Below are positions 39,978-52,200 of a stretch of 64,000 nucleotides of DNA, in pieces (position 1 is the stretch's first letter; each line of letters starts with the position of its first letter). Made by a program: the position numbers and the translations under genes. This stretch comes from Whitmania pigra (lineage: Eukaryota; Annelida; Clitellata; Hirudinida; Haemopidae). Below the pieces are notes generated by a model, which worked only from the letters and a program-made list of their open reading frames with translations, searched no databases and had not been told where the DNA came from. The stretch is taken from assembly GCA_021613335.1 (NCBI GenBank), contig JAJTWR010000473.1:198501-262500 (forward strand), written 5' to 3'.

Positions 39978-41165
39978 AAGACAATTTATTTCCGCATAAA
40001 CAATTTTAATATCTCGCTTAATGTTCTGCGAAGGCATCATTAGCAACATTCCCATATCACCTTTAATTGTTTACGAGTAATCTTTTCTAAAATTAATTGC
40101 TCAAACATGAGATGGCCGAAATTATACTAGAAATTATCTGGTATTATTATTACTATTATTACTATTAATTTATTTGTTATTATTATTTTTATTATTGTTA
40201 TTGTTAACATTCATAAGCTTTAATTATCCTGTTACTAATGTTATTATTATTGATACTATTGTTAATGCTATTATTATTATTATTATTACTAATACCACAA
40301 CCACTGCATTCGGAAGCTCTGAATTAATTTGTACTTAACACTGTTACTAATTTTTGTTTAATTATTTCTGTAATAAATATTTTATGCAAGGAAACTTTAT
40401 AAATAAAAATTTTTAGAGCACCCCTAAATTAATTAATTAACTAACTAATTAATCAATCGATCAATTATCAATTGTCAATCAATGCATTTTACAATCTGCA
40501 ATCTACTGAGCCATTGACTTTGAACATTATAAGTAAATTATTGTTTGAAAAACTTATCATTATAAGCCTATGGAGCTCAATTACGTGTAATAAAATTATT
40601 GTTTAACAAATTAAGTCTTTTTTTGTTAGATATTTACAAAATTCATTTATTTGTCGTACTTAATAGCGATAATCATTTAATTTATCTTTAATAACAAAAG
40701 TTAAAATGATATTTTATTCAGAAAATAAAATCTATTCAATTTGCCCTTAAAATTATACATTCAGTTAATTTTTAGCAACTAACTAATATATGTAAATATT
40801 CCTATTAATTCATATTTCCCTATGTAAATAAATAAATATATCTATAAATAAATAAATAAATCTATAAAAAAATGTAATTGTTAAATAAATAAATACTTAA
40901 TACGACATGCTCTCTTTAAATACTGCGGCCCATTTCTTGTTACAACATTTTTTAACTAGCTTTCTCCATTTTGGTGAAATAAATTTTTAATTTAAAAATA
41001 AATTGATAAATACATAAATATATGTACAAATATATATATATAAACTAAACATATACATACGTAAATATATTTATATGTAAATAAACAAATCTATAAAGAA
41101 ATATACATTACCTATAAGGTGATAATAAATCTAGAAATAAATAAATAAATAAATAAAAGTCTTAC
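39978..41165. other. AT-rich intron of the FMRFamide gene
   Basis: Contains ATT runs and AAATAAAT tetranucleotide patches (40830-40870, 41135-41155). No exon seen. Confidence 0.5.
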
Positions 41166-41242
41166 TTGTAAATCTCACGATCTCTCCACAAGATTGAAAA
41201 GTCTTGTTGACTCTTTGAACTTCGAGTGTGGAGCGGTTCAAC
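41166..41242 (-). other. FMRFa: untranslated first exon of the FMRFamide gene (predicted)
   Basis: It runs from the predicted start about 30 bases after the TATA box to a consensus donor (TTTACAA|GTAAGAC, intron from 41165). It has no ATG, is GC-richer than its surroundings, and would join to the signal-peptide exon acceptor at 39191 through a 2 kb intron. Non-coding first exons are usual in invertebrate neuropeptide genes; the assignment is inference. Confidence 0.5.
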
Positions 41243-41268
41243 TCCTGAATGTCCTTCGACGAAGTGTC

Positions 41269-41276
41269 CTTTTATA
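41269..41276 (-). promoter_or_regulatory. TATA box (TATAAAAG), predicted FMRFamide promoter
   Basis: The minus strand reads CCTATAAAAGGACAC in a short stretch of balanced base composition within AT-rich DNA. Confidence 0.55.
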
Positions 41277-42179
41277 GGATTTCTGAAAGCCTCTGGTGAT
41301 GCAAAATGTGCGCGAACAAACCATCCCCTCTAGGATGTGCGTGTGACGGATGTTGCTGTTGTTGTATTGTTTTTTTATTTTTGCGTTGTTATTGTCTTGT
41401 CTTATGTGCGTGTGATTGTATTGCATTGTTTTGTATTTGTGTGGGTGTTGTTATTGTATTGTCTTGAATTCTCGTGTTGCACGTGTTGTTAACGTATTCT
41501 TGTAAGTAGGCTTGTTGTATTGTTTTGTATTCGTGTTTTTGTATTCTGTTGTTATTGTATTGTTTTGTATTTTCTGTGCAATTGTTTTGCGTTATTACGA
41601 ATTTTTTTTTCTTGATAAACCAGAATCATTTGGTTTATTGTACGATTGATGAAATAAACAGCACCATTGTGCCCTTTACTATTTAGTTCACGTCGGTACA
41701 AAATAATGAGTGGAAAATACATTGGATTGTATCAATAAATCAAGACATGATTAGTTTAATTTAATAATTTTTTAAATAAACAATTTGTAATTTAATTTAA
41801 CGCATTTAATGTAAAATGAACTATTTTAAATTAAGAGGCTTTATTCAAATAGTTATTATTGAATTGTTGCTTATTACTTGTGGTTATTATTATTTTGTTT
41901 ATTTTAAATATTTTATTATTATTATTGCATTACACTACATTTTTTTAATAATAGTGATTATTATAACTTGAATTGCACTTACATGACTTCTACTTTTTTT
42001 TAAATTTAATTATAATTACTAAAAACAAATAATGATTTACATAAAAATATATATATTAAATATATTATATTAAAAAAATGTATCTATAAATAATTACAAA
42101 AAAGATTAAACTTGGCATATATTCGTCAACATTCAATCCTTCCATTTATTATCATTCATGTTGATGGTAAAGATAAAAT

Positions 42180-42440
42180 ATTCTACAAATATAAAAATAT
42201 AAAAACATGAATAACAAAATATATAAACATAAATAATAAAATGTAAAAACATAAATAATAAAATATAAAAACGTAAATAATAAAATATAAAAACATAAAT
42301 AATAAAATATAAAAACATAAATAATAAAAATATAAATAATAAAATATAAAAACTTAAATAATAAAATATAAAAACATAAATAATAAAATATAAAAACTTA
42401 AATAATAAAATATAAAAACATAAATAATAAAATATTAACA
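42180..42440. repeat. 21-bp minisatellite
   Basis: About eleven imperfect copies of AAAACATAAATAATAAAATAT. The Phe/Tyr/Ile-rich minus-strand frame is a by-product of the period being divisible by three. Confidence 0.92.
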
Positions 42441-42699
42441 AAGTTGAAATATCTGACAAGTCAGTGACGCAGACTATTGTCGAAGGAATTATGAAGGATT
42501 ACAGGTTGCAAACTCACCAATCAAACCTGGATTAAGGCCGAGCAGTTTCTCCTATCCCTGCACCTGGTGATCAAGGTGTGTTTGACTATGATTTTTGTTC
42601 TCATTGAATAAATAAAAATTATTTTAAAAATATTTACATGTTTTTATCATTGCTGCCATTATTATTGTTATTATCATTGTTATTATTGTTGCTGTTATT

Positions 42700-42730
42700 G
42701 TTTTTCTTCTTCTTCTTCTTCTTCTTCTTC

Positions 42731-42799
<69 letters not shown>

Positions 42800-42804
42800 T
42801 ATTA

Positions 42805-42852
<48 letters not shown>

Positions 42853-42905
42853 TTATTATTATTATTTATTATTATTATTATTAATTATTATTATTATTAT
42901 TAATA
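42700..42905. repeat. (TTC)n then (TTA)n microsatellite
   Basis: A short CTT/TTC run at about 42704-42731 leads into an ATT array with slips. Confidence 0.95.
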
Positions 42906-44339
42906 CTATGGGCAGTTAAAGCCACTGTTAAAAATGTGATAATAATAATAACAATTGCAATTTTTACGGGGAACCTGTTTACGATATTTGAGTTTGATGT
43001 CGAGTTGATAGTGTGTTCTGATTTTGATTCTGTTTACCTTTTGAAATTAATTGAATAAATTAAAAAATACATTCTTTACAGTTGTTGAGATTTTCATTTC
43101 CTCATCACTTTATCATTCATTTTATCATTCTTTTGGTATTATATTCCCTAGGGATACATATTGAATTTGGGATTTTGTGTGTGTGTGTTTTTTGGGTTCT
43201 TCGCTTAGAGTTTTAAAATAAACGAATTTAGAATTTAATCAAATATAACTAATAAATTTTAAAAATTAATATTAAAATCAGAATATAAAATATAAATAAC
43301 CCATTTATATAAAACTATAATCATTATAAAAACTAAAAATAAATAAATTTTAAATTACAAAAAATAATATTCTGAATTTGCAATATTTAAAAAAAAATAA
43401 ATCCCTTAAAATGATTATCTTCATTTCCGTTTCCGTAAAAACATCTTTTCCTCTTTTTCCTGTTTATTTATGTTTTTAATTTATTTTTAATCTGGCACAT
43501 CTTCCTTTAATGAGGAAATCGAGTCCGTTAGGTTTCCTATCCCCTCGGTGCCCCTGGGGAGAACCTGTACCCGGTACCAGGGGTACTAAAAGACAAGGAT
43601 TTCTCATTGCTCTTAGAATCCAGAATTTTAAAGATTCATTATTATTATTATTATTTTATTATTATAACTTTTGACATTATTAATTAGTAATGATAAACTA
43701 AGATTAACCATTTCAATTTAAAAATCACACCTCTAAAACATTATCAATAAAAATAATTGTTAATAATAAAAATCAAAAATTCTCGAACGATAAGAATTGA
43801 TCCTCTCCAAAAAAAAAACTTCTAAAAAAAATTATAAATAAAACAACGGGACAGGATACATGGTTTGGACATGTCGAGGATTTTTTCCGACTGCGCTTCG
43901 CTGCGTGCGCACCTGCATTATTTAGCGCTTTAAAGACCGAAGATTTGTGAGTATAGAAAGTGGGTGGACATTTTTGGGTCAAGCAGATTTTCAAAATGCT
44001 TTAATATTTTTTTATTATTATTCATTATTATTATTTAGAAATAATGTATGTAAAATAATGTTGTAATATTCTTTGTTTTTATTATTTATAGAAAACATAT
44101 TTAAAATAATGCTCTAATATTATTTGTTTATATTGTTTTTAAATAATTTATATAAAATAATGATGTAATATTTTTTGTTTTTATTATTTATAAATATATT
44201 TTACTTTATAACACTTTTTTTTAATAAGTCAATAATCAAATGAACGATAACTAGTTATATCGTCATTTAATTTCTGATGAAATTTTTTGTTCGAAATCGT
44301 TCGAAATATAAAACAGCGAGAGACGAGTGGATGTTGAAG
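42906..44339. other. AT-rich intergenic DNA
   Basis: No gene seen. A small GC-rich palindromic patch at about 43530-43590 contains GTACCCGGTACC and CCCCTGGGG. Confidence 0.45.
44030..44190. repeat. diverged tandem repeat, unit about 65-75 bp
   Basis: Three related segments of AAAATAATG(T/C)T(G/C)TAATATT followed by TTTGTTT and TATTATTTATA occur in succession. Confidence 0.6.
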
Positions 44340-46186
44340 AAGGTGGACTGAAGGACTGCTTTGGGCTTTGGTCTAATGGGTAAAGACTTTGAAATTTTTC
44401 AAGATTTTTTAACTCATTATAAATGTTCATGTCAGGAATGTGATATTAAAAATTTATATTTTCCAAATGTAGAACGACTGAATGGTGGCTTGATTTGTCT
44501 ACGTGTTAAATTTGAGACATAAACTCTGAAAAATAATTAAGCGATCAGAAATTGTATTTTGTCTGTTATTATTTATATAATCATTTTGCTTCTAACAAAC
44601 CGTTTTTATAGGCTTTTGTAAATAATCAATCAACTGAATCTTAATGCAATTATACTATTTAAAAAAAAAAGGTGTTACTTATTTCGCATAATAAACCAAT
44701 TTCTCCATTCTTTCTTCTTTTTTTTTTAATGCAAGTTTGAAAACTTTTTGTTTCACACTTTTTCTTGTCTCCAATTCCATGAAAAATTGATGCTTTCACA
44801 CAAGCTTGGAGTAACCGGGCAGGACGTTCAAGTCAAAACGAATTTCTTATTCGAAAGATTTTGGCAGAAGTCGCGTGGTAAAAAAGTGGGATTTACGTTT
44901 TATATTTTTAAACAACATTATCGATGTCCTTGTATGATGAACAAAAAAATTAATCTTTGACATTATTATATTAGCTCTGGCCTATTAGCTTTGGTCCCCT
45001 CAAATGATTCCATTTCATTAAAATTTATTTACTTTGTTTATAACATATTAATATTCAGAGGCCGCTCAACACCTTCCAAGTTTCCTTAAAACAGAGAACG
45101 GCGTCCGTGGCCGAAATCTATTCACAAAAAAATTCATTAAAAAAAAATATTTGTACTGAAAACAAAAACATTTCTTATTTACAGAATGAAACAAAATTAT
45201 AAATTATTTATTATATAAATTATTATTATTGTTATGATTCGCATATTTAAACGTCATGAAAAAAGTCTAGAGTGGAGAAAACGTGAAGTTTCTGAATCAG
45301 TTATTTAAAGTTTTTAATCATTTCAAAAATTTTAAGAAGATGTTCAAAGTGGGATTTTATGCACTTCCAGGCTTATCTAACACTAATTTAGAGCCATTTT
45401 TGTGTTGCTTTCAGACATTCTTGTACCCGAATATCGAGTTCTGCTCAGGGATGTATGTACTTTCATTTCTGGAGCAAAGTATGGCTTGGTGGACAATTGT
45501 TTAATGACCAAGATTACGAAGATTGGTAGCAGCAAGTTGAGAAAGCAATCGTCGTTTTGAAAGCACATTGGTCTAGAAGACCTTTGAAGTCATCATCTCT
45601 AAATATACAGCATAGCAACATTTGTACAGAGAGGGTCATCAAAGTTTTTCAGGATTTTTATCCACTGTTCCGGAGCAAACAGAAACTAAATTTGAGTTTT
45701 CTTTTGAACATCAATTGACTTACAATGAATTAAGTACCACAGAAATTGCTAACTGGTTTTGTTGACATTAATGGCGTTTTTTAAATAACAAACATAATTA
45801 TTGTTTAATATTATTATAATAGTAATAATAATATAGTTATATTATATTATAGGGTTATTTTAACTAAAGTAATTTTTTATTAATAAATGACAAAGTCTAT
45901 TTTATAAATAATGATCTTTCTTGAATTAACTTACGTGAAATATGAATTGATAAATATGAAGTTATTATAACAATCCTATATCGAAGTGAACCACCCGACA
46001 GACTAGCTGAAAACTTGAGCAGACATTTCGCACTTAAATTCAAAAAAAGTATTTTTGAAATAAAATAAAATCCAAAGATTAATTTTTTAAAACATAAACG
46101 AGATAAATAAGAGTAGAAACAAAAAACGTAAAAGGCGACACGTGTAAATTGATGCGATATGACATTCTTTGGAAATATTGAAGCAC
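44340..46186. other. intergenic DNA upstream of EDEM2
   Basis: A tRNA box-A-like TTGGTCTAATGGGTAAAG is at about 44368. A patch at 45405-45710 has broken open frames on the plus strand (RDVCTFISGAKYGLVDNCLM, then in another frame NDQDYEDW and SNICTERVIKVFQDFYPLF) and looks like a decayed coding remnant, perhaps of a transposon; I cannot name it. Confidence 0.35.
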
Positions 46187-46218
46187 AATGATCAGGAAAA
46201 GGCCGAGTCGTGTCACAG

Positions 46219-49200
46219 ATGGGCTCCCGGTGGCGAGGATTTTCGTCCAAATTATCAATATTCGCTGTAATAACTTTGTTCTATCTTCCACTTTTTACGT
46301 TGCTCGCGAAGAAACACGACGAACAGACCATACTGCATTACAAGTGAGTTTTCAGGAGAAAACGTATTTGTTTATATTTTGTGGAACCGGTTTGAGAGAA
46401 ACTCTATCTACTTTTTCAGAAATGGTTAACTGAACATATGCATGAATTCATTAGAAAAATGTATTATTTTTTCGTAGCTAAAGATTTGAGGTGAATTAGT
46501 TAAAATAGTTGAAAGAGGCTGATGGAATAGCCTTTTGGAAAGTTGTGTCTAGGCTTAATGTTGAAGCAAAATGTTTTATAGTTTAGAAGACAGGATTTAT
46601 GTGGTAGCAAGATTTACACAATCTAATTTCTTGTTTTCGAAGGAACAAGGTCAAGCGAATGTTTGATCATGCCTATCAGGGTTACATGGAGTATGCGTTT
46701 CCACTGGATGAACTTCGACCTTTGACTTGTGATGGGCAGGACACATGGGGAAGGTTTAAACATGATGTTTTGTTGCATTAATTTGATTAGCATTGATTTT
46801 TGTGTCAGGTTTTTTGAAGCATTACTGCATTAATTTTTGCATGTTGTTGTTTTTTTTTTTTGCATTAATGCAATGAGTTTTGGTTGATAAAATGAACTGA
46901 TAAGTTAATTATCTTATGTGTCTTGTTTGTTAACTACTGTTTAAGATTTTACAAATCTTAGTAATCTTGTCTACAACAAGGATAGTTATAATAAATGCAT
47001 AAATGCCTTTTTTGTTTTAATTAAATTCAATATTCCCATAAAAATCATTTTCCTCCACAACAGCTACTCTCTGACGTTGATAGATTCACTCGACACCCTC
47101 GTCGTCATGGGAAACCACACGGAGTTTCGACGGGCCGTCGAAATGCTCCTGAAAACTCTCGACTTTGACAAGGATCTCAATGTCTCCGTCTTCGAAACCA
47201 ATATCAGAGGTCAGTTTGTGCGTTTTAAAACACTATGCACTTGCTCGATCAATTTGAAAATGTTGTAGTAGTTTCGGGAGGTTGGTTATTTTGAGTGTCC
47301 TCAGATCGCAGACCTTAAGCAGGTTAACAGTCGAGTTCAATAAAAGCTTCCTTAGGTTCATAGTTTTGTTTTCAACCGCTTGTAACTTGTTCAATCTTTA
47401 AAAACATAACCACGATACAACAATTATTTATAGTGAAAAACATAAATTTAAGAATTAGACCAAAAACAAGCTTATATTTATGACTTTACACTGGTTGTTC
47501 ACCCTGAACACAACAACAATTAGATTGATTTTGCATGTGTAATAAATATATTTATTTATTTATTTGTATATATAGATTTTGAAATCTTTGCAAAAGATGT
47601 TTCCCTTAGTAAAATTCTCATAATGGCTTTCGAAAAACATTAGCCGTTTGTTACATGTCGATGTTACGAAGCAGGGATAATAAAGTATTGTTTATTAAAT
47701 ATTTATTAGCTGGGCAGAAGCACAATAGTTTTAACAATCATAGTTCCATAATTGAAGCCATCTATTTTGATGTAATGATGAAGACCGTAATAAAACAACG
47801 CAATGTTTTCAGCCCAAGCTCAGTTGTAGACTTCATTGGTATTGTAGATTAAGTTCAGCTTTCACAATACTTTTAAAACTTGAGGAGCTTCTTAAGGGCC
47901 GAGTTTGAACTACTCTGGTTCTTCAGGAACCTTTCTGACATCCTCAACGCTTCCTGATATTTCTGAACTGCATTGATCTTTAAATTCATCTTCTGAACGA
48001 CAGCTTGATCTCCTTTTTCAATGCTTCTCTCTAAAGTGTCTCTCAACTTGTACAACTCGAAGTCGACGTTATTCAATTCTTCGCCAGTCTTCAGTAGGAT
48101 CGTTCTGATGTCTTTTTCGGACATTTTGGCCAAGTCCCGAGCTGTCAAAAGCCGGACATCTTTTTTAGGGATCAGGGGAAGTTTGGCATTCGAACAAGCT
48201 GATTGGTTGGTTACGATGGTCAGAGTTTCTGTCATCCCTGATTTAGGCTGCTTGGACTTCTGGGCAGGTAATTTAACATCTTTAGGTTTGGGAGGCGCCA
48301 GGAAAGCATTGGGCTTCTTGCTCCTCGTCTCCATGACTTTGTCCAAAGACATTCCCGTCGGAAGAATTTCGACTTGCAACGGCACTGGCCTTCCGTCTGA
48401 GTTTCTTCCAAGTCCCTCGCCGACGACATATCCCATCTTGTTCATCAACTTGGAACCGATACCTTTCGTGTGTCTTTCCCAGAGAGCAATGTTTTTATGA
48501 ATTTGAATCTTTTTATTCGATTCCATCTTTGTATTAGCGTTCGACAGATCCATGCCCAACTTTTTATAATTTTATATCAAAGTGTTATTTCTGCTTTTGA
48601 ATTGGCAAATCTCATTGTTTCTAAAATTAAAATAAAATGAAAACAACTTCAAATTAGAAGATTCTGAATATAGTTATTTTTACATAGACAAATCAAATTG
48701 ATTAAATTATCGTCTTTTAGATTAATTAGTTTTATTTAAAAAAAAAATTTAAGAAAAAAATTTTAAGAAACAGAGGTCATTGTATGGTTTTATTCTCATT
48801 TTCATATATTCACTTTACACGAATGTTGAAATTTTATTTTTGATGGTAATTTAAAGTCATATCAATTTTTTGTCAACAATTATATTTTAAAAGCTTATTT
48901 AATAAGTATTAAGTGCTCATTAGTAATCAATAGATTTAAATTAATTATATTAAAACATTATTATCAGGTTGCAGGTTAGTTATATTCCTGCACAATGCAG
49001 AAATGGCAAGTCATAATGTGATGTATTTGAAACCGAGCCTGCAATTCTGCAAGTGTCCTTGTGGAGCAATGCTATATAAATGGTTACAAGAAGCGTCTCT
49101 GATGCTATGCACATTGTGCTATATAAATTAGGTTACAATTACAATTATCCCTGCAATCACAAAATCAATCATAAGTATTTGTTTATGTTAAGTTCAGCTT

Positions 49201-52200
49201 GAAGTTCAGTGTCTTCAGTGCACTTCTTGATTTTATGGAAATTATGTTTGTTTAAGCAAAGTTTCATAAAATAATTCCAACGACATAGATATACTCAACC
49301 ATTTTATGTTTTTTTTTCAGTTATACAAAAATTTATAAAAGCTCTTTAAACAAATTTTTAAAAAATTAGGAAGCAAAAGTTTCATAACACAAATCACACA
49401 TCATTGAATTATTTCTGGGCATAACTTCCAGATGCCATAGTTAGCTCCACAGGGTGTGGCAACATTAACACCATAAGGATTAAATCCATAAGCTTGAGGA
49501 GATACAGTGCCTTGCTGAGCAGCATTGGCAAAAGGGATGGTAGAACCCTGGGTGCCATAGGCATTTGTGTAGGGGGCAGTTGGATAAGGGACATTGCCAT
49601 TGCCATAATCACTGACATTGGAGTTATCATAAGGGCCAGGAGCCCTCCGGGCATGCTTGTTGCCCTTCATCGCTCCACCTCCTTGGGCGTTTCCGTAGTC
49701 AGATCCCAAGGTGTATCCGGCACCGGCCTGTCCTCCATACCATTGGTTCCACATCTGCAATATGATCCACTGGGCATACTCTGCTTGCAGGTATGGTGTC
49801 AACGCATATTGTTCTCCATAAGCCCCAAGTGGAGGTATAGCGATGTTTGGATTCATGCCCTGTCTAGCCATTCTGACTCTTCTTTCCATCATTGGTCTAT
49901 TCATTCCTTCTCTTCTGGCATCTTTCTCAGCTACCTTTTTCACTTCAACTCTGAATTCTCTGATATTGTGATACTTCAGCAAGACGGTCTTATCGACAGA
50001 GTCAGTATTATCATAAGTTAGAAAGCCAAATTTTTTTTCTTGCCAGTAACTTTGTCAACATGAACATTGAAAGCCACAACCTTACCAAACTTGGAAAAGT
50101 ATTTCCTTATCTCGCTTTCTGCCAAATCCCTGAGAACGCCGATGAAAATTTTGGGCTTCTGGGCAGGTAATTCAACATCTATAGACGTTGGTTTATAGGT
50201 TACAGGTTTAAGACGCTCCTGGAATATATCGGGCATCTTGCTCCTCGTCTCCATGACTTTGTCCAAAGACATTCCTGTCGGAAGAATTTCAACTGGCAAT
50301 GGCTCCGGCCTTCCGTCGGAGTTTCTTCAGAGTCCCTCGCCGACAACGTATCCCATCTGGTTCATCAACTTGGAACCGATACCTTTCGTGTGACTTTCCC
50401 AGAGAGCAATGTTTTTATGAATTTGAATTTTTTTATTCGATTCCAACTTCGTATTAGCGTTAGACAGATCCAGCGTGGATTTTTATGATTTTATATCAAA
50501 GTGTTTATTTCTGCTTTTGAATTGGCAAATCTCTTTTTATACAATTTAAAGAAAATGAAAACAACATCAAATCAGAAGATTCTGAATATAGTTATTTTTA
50601 CATAGACAAATCAAATTGATTAAATTATCTTCTTTTAGATTATTTAGTTTTATTGGTGAATTTACTTTTTATTAGTATTTGCGTGATTTCATTACTGACG
50701 ACAAAGATACTCAACCATTTATGTTATTTTTCAGTTAGATAAAAATTTATAAAAGTTCTTTAAACAAATTTAAAAAAAAATTATGAATCAAAAGTTTCAG
50801 AACACAAGTTAAAAACAAATTAAAGACAAATTACATTGTATTTTAAAAACAACTAAATACAACATCTGCTTCAGTTACTTTAGCTCTCTACATCTTATCT
50901 TACCTTACCTTATCTTATCTTAAGACTAACTAACATCTCTAAAAAAACAAGTCACACATCATGAAATTATGTCTGAGCATAACTTCCAGATGCTGAAGTG
51001 TTGGTTCCATAGGGTGCAGCAACGTTAACACCATAAGCAGCGGGATTAGATCCATAAGCTTGAGGAGCTTGCTGAGCAGCATTGGCAAAAGGGGTGGGAG
51101 CACCCTGGGCGCCATAGGCATTTGTGGCTGCATTTGTGTAGGGGGCAGTTGGATAAGGGGCATTGCCATAACCACTGACATTGGAGTTATCATAAGGGCC
51201 AGGTGCCCTCTGGGCATGCTTGTTGCCCTTCATCGCTCCACCTCCTTGGGCATTTCCATAGTCAGATCCCAAGGTGTATCCGGCACCGGCCTGTCCTCCG
51301 CCATACCATTGGTTCCACATCATGCTCCATTGAGCATACTCTGCTTGCATGTCGGGTGTCAATGCATATTGTCCTCCATAAGCCCCAAGTGGAGGCATAG
51401 GAGCATTGTTTGGATTCATGCCCTGTCTACCCATTCCGACTCTTCCTTGCATCATCGGTCCATTCATTCCTCCTCTTCTGCCATCTTTCTCGACTGCCTT
51501 TTTCACTTCAACTCTGACTTCCCTGATATTGTGATACTTCAGCAAGACGGTCTTATCGACAGAGTCAGTGTCATCATAAGTTAGAAAGCCAAATCCTCTT
51601 GTATTGCCAGTAGCTTTGTCGACGACTATGTCGAAAGCCACCACCTTACCGAACTTCGAAAAGTATTCCATTATCTCGCTTTCTACCAAATCCCTGAGAC
51701 CGCCGATGAAAATTTTCTTGACTCGCTGATTGGCCTCGGCATTTTGCACCTCGTTTCTCGGCATGGCCCTCTTGGGGTCGACCTGTTTGCCGTCGACGAT
51801 GTGAGGTCTTTCGAGCATGCACTTGTCCAATGCCTCGACCTCTGAGAACGTCAAGAATGCGTAGCACTTTGACCGACCGGTGTTGGCGTCCATTACGACC
51901 CTGCAATCCGCAACTTGACCCCAGTTCGAGTAGAAGGCTTTCAGGCTGTCGTTTGTAGTATCTATGTGCAATCCTCCTATGAACAACTTCTTCAGCTGGT
52001 TCTTGTCATCATTGTTGTTGTTGTTGTTGGACATTTTGCTGCTGTTATTGCTTTGTCTTCTTTTCTCAAATGCTTGCGAATGTGTTCTTGTTTGTTGTTT
52101 TAGTTGACAGGAAAAAATGCCCTGAGGTTAACAACAAAAGATCACGAATATAAGTTTTTTTAATTAAAAACTAATGTAATAAAATTAATTAAATCATAAA

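Noticed and set aside
43773..43994. 73-codon minus-strand frame
   Set aside because: Low-complexity ends (FFFRSFFFG type), no start context, splice signals or recognisable motif.
48021..48500. 159-codon plus-strand frame over the G-patch gene, and similar frames at 49494 and 51060
   Set aside because: Antisense shadows of the minus-strand genes; they lie within EDEM2 intron 3 and lack EDEM similarity.
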